From the NCBI GenBank assembly GCA_022823105.1, contig JAJDXU010000366.1, positions 1-6,368 of the forward strand: a stretch of DNA of 6,368 bases. Direction: 5' to 3'. Positions 1 through 6,368 of the stretch are shown here, one piece after another; the first letter of the stretch is position 1, and each line of letters begins with the position of its first letter. Source of the DNA: Dehalococcoidia bacterium (lineage in GTDB: Bacteria; Chloroflexota; Dehalococcoidia; Lucifugimonadales; UBA3495). The notes beneath the pieces are model-generated. The model was given only the letters and a program-made list of their open reading frames with translations, was not told the origin of the DNA and made no database searches. The position numbers and the translations under genes are program-made.

Positions 1-104
1 GGTGTGATCGCTTGCAGTGGGGCGTCTCACCCCGTTCCAGAAACTTGCTGCCGACAAAGCCGATTCCCACGGCGCGGACTCGTTACGTGAGAGATGCGGG
101 CTGG

Positions 105-1370
105 CTACTTGGGGTCAAGTTCTATGGCCCGGTTGTAGTCGGCCATTGCTCCTTCGTGATCATCGATGTGGCTCCTTGCCGTTCCCCGGTTGGAGTATGC
201 GGTTGCATTGTTGGGATCCAGATCAATGGCGCAGTCGAAATCGGTTATCGCGCCAATGTAATCACCGCCGGCCCCTTTCATGATTCCGCGATTGATGTAG
301 GCGGACACGTGATTGGGATCCCGTTCGATGGCACTGCCGTAGTCGGCGACGGCTCCCTCGTAATCGCCCAGCGACGCTCGGGTAATCCCTCGGTTGTAGA
401 ATGCCTCGGCGTTGCCGGGATCGAGCGCAACGGCATGGTCGAAATCAATGATCGCACCGTCAGGGTCGCCATTGAAGCTCCTGGCGTTGCCGCGGTTCAG
501 GTACGCCAGGGCGTAGGCGGGATCCAACTCGATGGCGCGGCCAAAGTCGGCAATTGCTCCGTCGAAGTCGCCCTGCTCACCCTTGCTGATGCCCTCGAGG
601 ACCCAAGCCGCTGTATCCTTGGCTTTTTCATCAGCGACGCGCTGACGTTCCAAGGACATCGGGTCGTCCTCAGCCAGGGGAGCGTCAGTTTCGCCAGACT
701 GTTGGACGCGCTGGTAGTTTATTGACAGGGACAAGGGAATGGCCACGGCTTTGTCCTGATACCGCGCATACCGCAAGCCGAAATTCTGCGCCCAACGCAT
801 GGTCCGGCGTCGCTCCTCGTAATACCGGGCGGCCTGGTTTTTGTTCATGAACGGCATGGGATCGTTCATTCGCGCGCCGGCCGCCAAGGCTCGGCGAGCC
901 TCCCGCAACAAATCGTCGGACTGAGCGTGATATCCAGCCACGATCTGAGCGAGCACGGAGCCCAACGTACCGCTGTCCGGACTGTAGTAGCGGAACATGA
1001 GGCCAGTGGTGAAACCGGTCATCAGGGAATAGCGTGAGAGATCGCCCTGTGTTTTCGCTTTAGCAGCTTCGCCGAGGGCTGCGTCGAACTCGAGCGCGTT
1101 CAAGTCACTGTCCCTGGTGCGGGCGTAATTTTCTGCGTTGCCGCTCGGACGCTCCGACACCTCACGGAGTATGTACCTCATGAAATCCAAATCGGTGTCC
1201 TCGTAGGCGTCGGAAATATCGTCGCACAGCTCCAGCGCTCTGACGCCAAATATCGCTGCTGATGCGGCAATTCCGCCCGCCTCGCCACAATGGAATGCGT
1301 ATTGGTCATCGTCCTCCTGATCCAGAGCGTCAAACGCTCGCAGCAACGCCGTTACGACTAATGCGATCAA
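105..1370 (-). CDS. TPR-repeat protein with unrecognised N-terminal region
   Basis: Predicted protein of 421 residues ending at TAG (107-105). The C-terminal 168 residues are five consecutive 34-residue tetratricopeptide repeats (about 254-287, 288-321, 322-355, 356-389, 390-421). They carry the usual signature of N-R-G in helix A, G-D-x-x-G-A-I-x-D-F/Y in helix B and A-I-x-L-D-P at the turn. TPRs form a superhelical protein-binding scaffold, so a role in protein-protein interaction is likely, but the partner is unknown. Residues 1-250 match no family I recognise. They begin with a short hydrophobic stretch (IALVVTALL) that is too weak to call a signal peptide, and they include an Arg-rich helix near 185-200 and a charged, probably helical linker at 235-255. 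I chose the TTG at 1370-1368 because AGGAGG lies six bases upstream. An upstream in-frame TTG at 1406 has no ribosome-binding site. The last repeat ends at LDPK without a capping helix. It lies 67 bp downstream of the 135-residue gene on the same strand and is possibly cotranscribed with it. Confidence 0.85.
   Translation of the reverse strand: MIALVVTALLRAFDALDQEDDDQYAFHCGEAGGIAASAAIFGVRALELCDDISDAYEDTDLDFMRYILREVSERPSGNAENYARTRDSDLNALEFDAALGEAAKAKTQGDLSRYSLMTGFTTGLMFRYYSPDSGTLGSVLAQIVAGYHAQSDDLLREARRALAAGARMNDPMPFMNKNQAARYYEERRRTMRWAQNFGLRYARYQDKAVAIPLSLSINYQRVQQSGETDAPLAEDDPMSLERQRVADEKAKDTAAWVLEGISKGEQGDFDGAIADFGRAIELDPAYALAYLNRGNARSFNGDPDGAIIDFDHAVALDPGNAEAFYNRGITRASLGDYEGAVADYGSAIERDPNHVSAYINRGIMKGAGGDYIGAITDFDCAIDLDPNNATAYSNRGTARSHIDDHEGAMADYNRAIELDPK
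108..611 (-). repeat. Five tandem 102-bp TPR-coding units
   Basis: Five in-frame units of 34 codons lie head to tail, the last one two codons short because the gene stops there. Similarity is clear at protein level (recurring NRG, GAI-DF/Y and LDP) but modest at DNA level, so this is an old, diverged protein repeat rather than a recent DNA duplication. Units two to five each begin with a residue followed by A-Y/F and then N-R-G three residues later. Unit one has W-V-L-E-G in that place and is the most divergent. Confidence 0.85.
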
Positions 1371-1376
1371 TTGGAA

Positions 1377-1382
1377 CCTCCT
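1377..1382 (-). promoter_or_regulatory. Ribosome-binding site deciding a TTG start
   Basis: The minus strand reads AGGAGG, a full Shine-Dalgarno match, followed by the six bases TTCCAA and then TTG (1370-1368), which opens the TPR frame. Both the strength and the spacing are close to ideal. It therefore outweighs the longer frame that would start at TTG 1406. The TAG of a tiny upstream frame (1383-1381) overlaps its first two bases, which would allow translational coupling. Confidence 0.75.
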
Positions 1383-1437
1383 ATGGAGTTTGTCTGGCGC
1401 CTTCAAGTGAGCAACTGGCTGCCGTGAAAAAGCGCAT

Positions 1438-1845
1438 TCAGTGGTCCAGGCCGGGCGAGCGCATGACTATGCAGAGGTCGGCGATCTGGTCGGGCGGCCG
1501 GCGATGCCCGCGGCGCTGGGGCGCCACCAGCGTATTTTCCTGCTTTGGCTGACCGAAGGCCAGTGAGTATGGCATCAGCGCGCCCCGCAGCCGGGCCCAC
1601 CGTTCCTCATCCCGGATTAGCGGCGGGGCCTTGATTCGCTTCCACATCTCGGCGATGCCCGTATGCACACCACACGGAATGAGGCCGCACAAATCGTCGT
1701 CAATGTTCGTGGCCGCTGCCTCGAAAGCCGCGCCCCAGGGGTCCGTAACGCCGATCTCCAATGTCGCCGATCGTTGGGCAGCCGCCACGTTCTTGCGGAT
1801 CGCATGCTCTTGGTAACGGTCAAATCGACGAACTTGGGATTGCAT
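1438..1845 (-). CDS. Hypothetical protein, 135 residues
   Basis: An ATG-to-TGA frame of 135 codons. I do not recognise the family. It looks soluble: there is no signal peptide or membrane segment, it is rich in Arg and Ala, and it has three cysteines (C53 and C58 in DLCGLIPC, plus C125) that do not form a known metal motif. A charged segment around 78-90 (IRDEERWARLRGAL) is probably helical. Third codon positions are mostly G or C, as in the neighbours, which supports real coding. The start is less sure. ATG 1845 is preceded by GGAG only three bases away, which is close. The frame stays open upstream to a TGA at 1905-1903 with no ATG, GTG, TTG or CTG, so 1845 is the first usable start unless the gene is 5'-truncated or frameshifted. 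The TPR gene follows 67 bp downstream on the same strand, and a shared transcript is plausible. Its function cannot be inferred from the sequence. Confidence 0.55.
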   Translation of the reverse strand: MQSQVRRFDRYQEHAIRKNVAAAQRSATLEIGVTDPWGAAFEAAATNIDDDLCGLIPCGVHTGIAEMWKRIKAPPLIRDEERWARLRGALMPYSLAFGQPKQENTLVAPQRRGHRRPPDQIADLCIVMRSPGLDH

Positions 1846-2147
1846 TGACTCCGCGTTTTGACCGTTGTAGCGGATGAGACCAAACGATGTGCAGATACCA
1901 AATCATCGTAGGACTGGGCACGGTCGCCACCGTCGGCAAGTGCACTTCACCGGGGCCGGAGGATTTTCGCGGCGCCGTCGGCGACGAGGCGAACGCATCG
2001 GCCTTGATGTCGCACACGAGATGGGCAATGATAGCCTGAGATATTGCCACCGCGCTCCCGGGGGGTGAGATCACCGCGCCAAAGAGAAGGCGGACAACAC
2101 AGGCAAAGCACGCCACTGAAGTCCAACCGCCGGAAGTCGTAGAATAC
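1846..2147. other. Divergent intergenic spacer
   Basis: About 300 bp separate the minus-strand hypothetical gene from the plus-strand addB-like gene, so promoters for both directions are expected here. The only promoter-like element I can point to is TAGAAT at 2140-2145 on the plus strand, a five-of-six match to a -10 box, with only a poor -35 candidate (CTGAAG, 2116-2121). It lies so close to the start codon that it may be chance. I see no clear operator palindrome, riboswitch or terminator. A minus-strand open frame (1820-2185) crosses the spacer and is discussed in the findings; it is not called as a gene. Confidence 0.5.
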
Positions 2148-5100
2148 ATGAGCATCATGCCGCAACCAGACTCGCCGACAACCATGGGCCCAAGCGCTCT
2201 CCCGCCGGATCAAATCGTCATCACCGGGCTCGGCCCAGCAAGCCTTTCGGCGCTGGCGCAGAGCGTCAGGGACGCCCAGGCCGACAACCCGTTCCGACGG
2301 GTGGTGGTGATCGTGGACCATCAGGGCGTGGCCGGAGCCGTGCGCCATCGGATGGGCGCCCAGGGAACCATCAACGTCACGGTTCAGACCGGCGAGCGCC
2401 TGGCGTCGGAACTGGCCGGCCCGTTCTTGCGCTCCGAGCAGGGCGAGGACGGCCAGGCACGGCGGCCGCTGACTCCCTTGGACGAGGGTCAGGCAGTGCG
2501 ACGTGTGGTTGATCGCTGGTTGGACACCGTAGCGTTACGGCTGTCGCCCCTCGGACGGGAACGCCTCTACGCCGAGGTTGCCGCCGCCTTTCGGGAAAAG
2601 GAGCAGTGGCCCGACACGGAGGCCGCCGGTCCAGACATGGGCGCCGTCAGCTTCGACCTGCCCCGCCTGTACGGCGATTTCCGCGAGTTGCTGGATGGTG
2701 AGGGCTATTTCACCCGGTATGAGATCCCGCGCATGGCGGCCGAGGTTCTGGAGAATCAGCCGGAATATGGCGACGATCTGGCCGTGATCTACTATCTGCC
2801 ACGCCACGCCAACGCCGGGGAGCTGAAGTTGATGCAGGCGCATTTGCGTCGCAACCGGTGTCGGGTGATCATCGGCCGATCAGGCGATTACGAAGCGGAC
2901 GGCCCGGTCAAGGATTTGCTTGGCGACCTCGATGGGGAGTCTGCGGACACGGAGTTTGCGAACCCTCTGGAACAGGCCGTCGCTGCCGGCGGCGTTTCCG
3001 TGGCCATAGCGCCCGATCCGGTCGAGGAGGTTCGGACGGTGGTCCAGCGCATCGCGGCCATGTCTGACGAGACGCCATTCCACCGGATCGCCGTGATCCA
3101 CCGTGTGGAAACTCCCTACGCCAGCCTGGTACGCCAGGAGTTGCATTTCGCCGGCATCCCCTTTTCGGGCGTCCCGCGTCGCACTCTGGCGGACACGCCG
3201 GCCGGCCGGTTGTTGCTGGGATTCCTGGGTCTGGCGGCAGGATTGAATGATGGCATCGACCGGGAAACCCTGCTGAACCTGGTGGGCTCCGCTCCGGTCC
3301 GATTTCCACCTTCCCCCTCGGATTCGGGCCAGAGACGGCGGCGGGCAGCTTTGGTCCCGGCCACTCATTGGATCAGCCTGACGCGGGAAGCCCGCGCCAA
3401 CGGGCGAGTGGAACAGTGGAAAGAGCGCCTGGATGCCTACGCGCGACAACAGGCGCAGCGCCAGCGCGCACGTTCGGGAGAAGGCGGTGCGGATGCGAAC
3501 AGCCCTGATGATTTGGCCGACGCGCGCCGGCCGGACATCGACGGTTTGATTTCTTTCCTCACCGGGTTGGAATCGCGCTTGAACCTCTTTCGCTCGCCTT
3601 CGACCACCTGGGACGCGGCGTCGGACGCGCTGGACCAGCTGGTGCGTGATTATCTGGTGGTCGGTGAAGCCGAGGCGGACGACCACGACCGGGTCCTCAG
3701 GCTGCTGGAGGAAATGAAGAGCCTGGCCACCTGGAACAGCTCTTTCGATCTCGACGTCCTGCGGAACGCGATCAGCGACGGCCTGGGTAGCCTCGTGTCC
3801 GATCGTGGGAACCCGGTCGGTTCCGGCGTGTACGTCGGGCCGCCGGCGGGCATCGTGGGAACCGAGTATCGCGTAGTGTTCGCCGTGGGAATGATGGAAG
3901 GGCAGTTTCCCCCTCCGCCGCGGGTGTCAGCCGTCAGCGCATGGCTGGACACCGGCAACCGGGCGGGTACCCAGCGGGCGCTGGAACGATACGACTTCCT
4001 GGGCGCGCTCGCTGCCGCCGGCGAAGTGGTCCTCAGTTATCCCGCTGCCGGCGCCGACCGCCGCGCCGCCTATCCCTCCCGCTGGCTGCTGGAGGCGGCA
4101 AACCTGCTCCATCAGGCCACTTCGCCCGAAAGCGCGCGCCTCACGTCGGACAACATGGCTACTGACGGCGGCTCCAAGCCCTGGCTGTCGGTGATTCAGT
4201 CCCGAGAGGACGGCCTGCGTCGATTGGCGCCCTCCTCGGCCGGCAGGTCTGCCGACTCCGCCGCGGCTGACCTGTCCGACTACAACCTGGTCCATCTGCT
4301 GGCCGGTTCGCGGCGCGGGTTGCCGGCACACCCCGCCATTGCCGGGTCGGACCGGCTGGTGAGGGCGCTGTCCGCCCGGGGAGCCAGGCTGGGTTCCACC
4401 CTGACCCAGTGGGACGGGCTGGTTGGAGATGGCAGCCCCAGGGTCGCGTCGATAGGCACGCCGGAGCGTCCCATATCCGCCAGCGCGCTGGAAACATGGG
4501 CGACCTGCCCCTACCGCTTTTTCCTGAGCCGGGTTCTGGGGCTGTACGGGCAGCCGTCCTCGGAGGATGATGAAATCTCCGCACTGGACCGGGGTACCCT
4601 GGTTCACGGGATACTGGAGCGGTTCGTGAACGAGGAGAAGGCCACGGAGGCCGACCTGCTGCGTCTCGCGGAGGAGGAGTTTACCACGGCGGAGTCGGCC
4701 GGCTTCTCCGGATATCGGCTGCTGTGGGAAATGGAAAAGGAGACCATCCGCGGGGCGCTGAGCGTTTTCTTCACCGCAGACCTGGAATGGCTAGGCGGCG
4801 CCCCCGACGAATCCCGCGCGGAGGTCGCCTTCGACGCGGTGGACGTGGAGTTGGAAGGCCTGGGTACGGTGAGGTTCCGCGGCATGATTGATCGCATGGA
4901 CGTGCTGGGCGACGAGGTGCGGGTGCGCGACTTCAAGACCGGGCGGCCAAATCCCTACACCTCCGGACCAACTACACAGAGCGCGTACACCGTGGCCAAC
5001 GGCCGAGCCCTGCAGCTTCCGGTGTACACGGAGGCGGCGCGGCAGATCCATCCCGACGCGGACATCCGCGCCGCGTACTCGTTCCCGCTGAGCGACGATC

Positions 5101-5384
5101 CCACACGAGAAGGCCGGCCATACACCGAAGCGGATGGCCTCGAACAGTTCCATCTGACATTGCGCAGGATCCTGGGCATGGCTCGCGCCGGCGCGTTCCC
5201 GGCCACCCCCGACGGTGAGGGTGAGTACAGCTCGTGCCGGTTCTGCGATTTCAACCGACTGTGTCCCACGCGGCGGCGGCAGATCTGGGAGCGCAAGGGC
5301 CGACAGGACCCCACGGTCCGCCGCTTCAATGCCCTGGGCGGCCGGGCCGCCATCGCGGGTAACGACGATGACGATGCCGACTGA
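2148..5384 (+). CDS. addB: AddB-like helicase-nuclease subunit (PD-(D/E)XK, Fe-S)
   Basis: A protein of 1078 residues, close in size to AddB/RexB proteins. It is the expected partner of the AddA-like helicase encoded next and would work at DNA double-strand ends, where AddAB unwinds and resects DNA for RecA. Residues 20-600 follow the helicase-like fold only loosely. The Walker A position (ITGLGPASLSAL, 25-36) has no GK[ST], so no ATP-driven motor is expected here. A motif V-like stretch GTEYRVVFAVGMMEGQFP is at 571-588. From about 776 there is a RecB-type nuclease domain: C787 in TWATCPYRFFL, H820 in GTLVHGILERF, D915 in GMIDRMD, D928 and K930 in RDFKTG, and Q956-x3-Y960. C787 with C1030-x2-C1033-x5-C1039 matches the AddB iron-sulfur 'staple'. 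A polar, low-complexity linker lies at 436-462, and the tail is Asp-rich. The ATG at 2148 has only a weak, distant GGAAG upstream (2132-2136); ATG 2157 is an alternative. It overlaps the next gene. A general PD-(D/E)XK nuclease outside strict AddB is possible, but the paired context favours AddB. Confidence 0.88.
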   Translation: MSIMPQPDSPTTMGPSALPPDQIVITGLGPASLSALAQSVRDAQADNPFRRVVVIVDHQGVAGAVRHRMGAQGTINVTVQTGERLASELAGPFLRSEQGEDGQARRPLTPLDEGQAVRRVVDRWLDTVALRLSPLGRERLYAEVAAAFREKEQWPDTEAAGPDMGAVSFDLPRLYGDFRELLDGEGYFTRYEIPRMAAEVLENQPEYGDDLAVIYYLPRHANAGELKLMQAHLRRNRCRVIIGRSGDYEADGPVKDLLGDLDGESADTEFANPLEQAVAAGGVSVAIAPDPVEEVRTVVQRIAAMSDETPFHRIAVIHRVETPYASLVRQELHFAGIPFSGVPRRTLADTPAGRLLLGFLGLAAGLNDGIDRETLLNLVGSAPVRFPPSPSDSGQRRRRAALVPATHWISLTREARANGRVEQWKERLDAYARQQAQRQRARSGEGGADANSPDDLADARRPDIDGLISFLTGLESRLNLFRSPSTTWDAASDALDQLVRDYLVVGEAEADDHDRVLRLLEEMKSLATWNSSFDLDVLRNAISDGLGSLVSDRGNPVGSGVYVGPPAGIVGTEYRVVFAVGMMEGQFPPPPRVSAVSAWLDTGNRAGTQRALERYDFLGALAAAGEVVLSYPAAGADRRAAYPSRWLLEAANLLHQATSPESARLTSDNMATDGGSKPWLSVIQSREDGLRRLAPSSAGRSADSAAADLSDYNLVHLLAGSRRGLPAHPAIAGSDRLVRALSARGARLGSTLTQWDGLVGDGSPRVASIGTPERPISASALETWATCPYRFFLSRVLGLYGQPSSEDDEISALDRGTLVHGILERFVNEEKATEADLLRLAEEEFTTAESAGFSGYRLLWEMEKETIRGALSVFFTADLEWLGGAPDESRAEVAFDAVDVELEGLGTVRFRGMIDRMDVLGDEVRVRDFKTGRPNPYTSGPTTQSAYTVANGRALQLPVYTEAARQIHPDADIRAAYSFPLSDDPTREGRPYTEADGLEQFHLTLRRILGMARAGAFPATPDGEGEYSSCRFCDFNRLCPTRRRQIWERKGRQDPTVRRFNALGGRAAIAGNDDDDAD
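4473..5273 (+). other. RecB-type nuclease domain with four-cysteine iron-sulfur staple
   Basis: This marks the nuclease domain inside the AddB-like protein (residues about 776-1042). The catalytic residues H820 (codon 4605), D915 (4890), D928 (4929) and K930 (4935) are all present. The 13-residue step from D915 to D928 and the D-x-K step are the same as in RecB as I recall it (D1067, D1080, K1082). The cysteine codons are at 4506, 5235, 5244 and 5262. The first precedes the nuclease core and the last three follow it, which is how the Fe-S cluster pins the two ends of the domain together in AddB. Confidence 0.85.
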
Positions 5385-6368
5385 CGACGCCCACACCCTG
5401 CACCGCATCGTCAACGACCGGGACGCCAACCTGATCGTTGAGGCGGGAGCCGGCACCGGCAAGACCTACGCCCTGGTGAGCCGCGTGGTGGCCCTGGTCA
5501 AGTGGGGCGTCCGCATGGACAACATTGTTGCCATCACGTTCACCGAAGCGGCGGCGGCGGAGCTTTCCGATCGCATCCGCACCCGCATGGAACAGCTGCT
5601 GGACGAAGACCACCCCGACAACGCCGGCGACCTGTTGTATGCGGACATCACGGAGGTCGAACGCGAAAGGATCGCCCGGGCAATGGGCGAACTGGACCAG
5701 GCGTCCATCCAGACCATCCACAGCTTTGCAGCCCAACTGCTGCGCCAGCGGCCCATGGACGTTGGCCTGCCCCCGGGCTGGTCGCAGTGGGATGAGTTGG
5801 CCTCCGCCCAGGGCTTCGCCGAAAAGTGGGAGGCCTGGCTCGACCGGACGCTGGGAGACCACAGCAGCGCCAGCCCTGAGTTGGTCGGAGCAATGCAGTA
5901 CCTCATCCGCGCTGGCGTCGGCATTGGCGCCTGGCAGGGGCTCGCCGGTGAGTTCAGCGCCGAATACGACCGCTTGCGCTGGGACGATTCCCTGCGCACG
6001 GTTGACGTCCGAGCAGTGTCGGAAGCGGCGCTGGAGCAGATTCAGTCTCTACGCGCCCTTTGTCCAAACGTGGAGCACCCTCTCTATGGGCAGTTGACGG
6101 CGGCGATGGCCACCATTGATGCGGTCATGGAGGTTGGGGACGATCCGTTGGCGATGGCCGCCGCCCTGGCCGTCGGAGCGCCGTTGGTCCCGGTGGGCAG
6201 CGCCGGCGGCAGAGGCCAGTGGGGCGACCTGGCCCCAACGGAAGTTCGCGCGGAGTTCCGTGAGATCGGAGCAGGCCTGCAATCCACCATTCGGACCGCG
6301 GCGGCCCAACCCTTGTTGCGTGAGTTGCGCCGCGCCTTCGCCGAGGAATATCCGGCGGAACGCAAGGC
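5368..6368 (+). CDS. addA: AddA-like UvrD/RecB-family helicase, 5' part (runs off window)
   Basis: The frame is open from ATG 5368 to the window edge: 333 codons, no stop, C-terminus missing. It is a superfamily 1 DNA helicase of the AddA/RecB type, the ATP-driven 3'-5' motor of the AddAB end-resection complex. Walker A is AGAGTGKT (residues 26-33), inside LIVEAGAGTGKTYALVSR. Motif Ia is ITFTEAAAAELSDR (56-69), and a motif Ib/Ic-like stretch ASIQTIHSFAAQLL is at 112-125. The Gln of a UvrD Q motif is not visible before Walker A, which is also true of E. coli RecB as I recall it. Residues 150-330 would be the start of the inserted 1B-type domain. The Walker B motif (DE-Q-D) and any C-terminal nuclease domain lie outside the window. 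The start overlaps addB by 17 bp; ATG 5374 would give 11 bp. No strong ribosome-binding site is visible (GGGT at 5357-5360), so coupling to addB translation is likely. UvrD/PcrA is less likely because of the RecB-like EAGAGTGKT and the AddB partner. Confidence 0.88.
   Translation, partial: MTMPTDDAHTLHRIVNDRDANLIVEAGAGTGKTYALVSRVVALVKWGVRMDNIVAITFTEAAAAELSDRIRTRMEQLLDEDHPDNAGDLLYADITEVERERIARAMGELDQASIQTIHSFAAQLLRQRPMDVGLPPGWSQWDELASAQGFAEKWEAWLDRTLGDHSSASPELVGAMQYLIRAGVGIGAWQGLAGEFSAEYDRLRWDDSLRTVDVRAVSEAALEQIQSLRALCPNVEHPLYGQLTAAMATIDAVMEVGDDPLAMAAALAVGAPLVPVGSAGGRGQWGDLAPTEVRAEFREIGAGLQSTIRTAAAQPLLRELRRAFAEEYPAERK

Noticed and set aside
15..40. Possible hairpin (GGGG ... CCCC) downstream of the TPR gene as a terminator
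   Set aside because: Only a four-base stem with a seven-base loop and no T-run on the minus-strand transcript, so it is not a credible intrinsic terminator.
12..725. Plus-strand open frame of 237 codons opposite the TPR repeats
   Set aside because: It is the antisense shadow of the repeated, biased codons of the TPR gene. Its product is repetitive Gly/Val-rich sequence mirroring the 34-codon period, and it has no ribosome-binding site.
1874..2068. Plus-strand 64-codon frame in the divergent spacer
   Set aside because: No ribosome-binding site, an Arg-rich product with a run of Arg from GC-rich sequence, and no resemblance to any family.
2880..3686. Minus-strand open frame of 268 codons inside the addB-like gene
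   Set aside because: Long antisense frames are expected in high-GC coding DNA. The plus-strand gene has clear family motifs and the antisense product is Arg/Pro/Gln-rich with no recognisable domain.
3927..4607. Minus-strand open frame of 226 codons inside the addB-like gene
   Set aside because: Same reason: antisense to well-supported coding sequence, and a low-complexity Gly/Gln/Arg-rich product.
5525..6097. Plus-strand alternate frame of 190 codons inside the addA-like gene
   Set aside because: It is the shifted frame of the helicase gene. The frame carrying Walker A and motif Ia is open through the whole region, while this one gives Ser/Arg/Pro-rich sequence.
1..6368. A new defence or mobile system
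   Set aside because: No integrase, transposase, toxin-antitoxin pair, CRISPR repeat or reverse transcriptase was found. AddAB-type enzymes are ordinary repair machinery, and the TPR and hypothetical genes give no specific sign of a defence role.

Overview
The window is high-GC bacterial DNA with two back-to-back transcription units separated by a spacer of about 300 bp. By eye the right-hand unit is richer in G+C than the left-hand one. Nothing fixes the species. A high-GC environmental lineage such as Chloroflexota would fit the style of the AddB-like protein, but that is only a guess. I found no rRNA, tRNA, CRISPR array, insertion sequence or integrase.

Left half, minus strand (about 1845 down to 105). 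First comes an unrecognised 135-residue protein. Sixty-seven bases downstream is a 421-residue protein with about 250 residues of unrecognised sequence followed by five TPR repeats. The TPR gene appears to use a TTG start, because a perfect AGGAGG ribosome-binding site lies six bases upstream of it. The short gap between the two genes also holds an 18-codon open frame whose stop codon runs into that ribosome-binding site. The two genes could be cotranscribed; their function is unknown.

Middle (1846-2147). This is the divergent spacer. It probably carries promoters for both directions, but no convincing -35/-10 pair was found. A minus-strand open frame crosses it, with weak evidence for coding.

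Right half, plus strand (2148 to the window end). This is an addB-addA style recombination-repair pair. The 1078-residue AddB-like protein has a helicase-like N-terminal part without a Walker A motif and a C-terminal RecB-type nuclease domain. The nuclease shows H820, D915, D928 and K930, framed by four cysteines (C787, C1030, C1033, C1039) in the AddB iron-sulfur pattern. The AddA-like UvrD/RecB-family helicase starts inside the end of addB, overlapping by 17 or 11 bp. It shows Walker A and motif Ia and runs off the right edge before its Walker B motif. Together the two are expected to form a helicase-nuclease that resects double-strand breaks for RecA loading, and that can also degrade foreign linear DNA.

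I see no clear evidence of a wholly new system. The least explained parts are the N-terminal region of the TPR protein and its small upstream neighbour.
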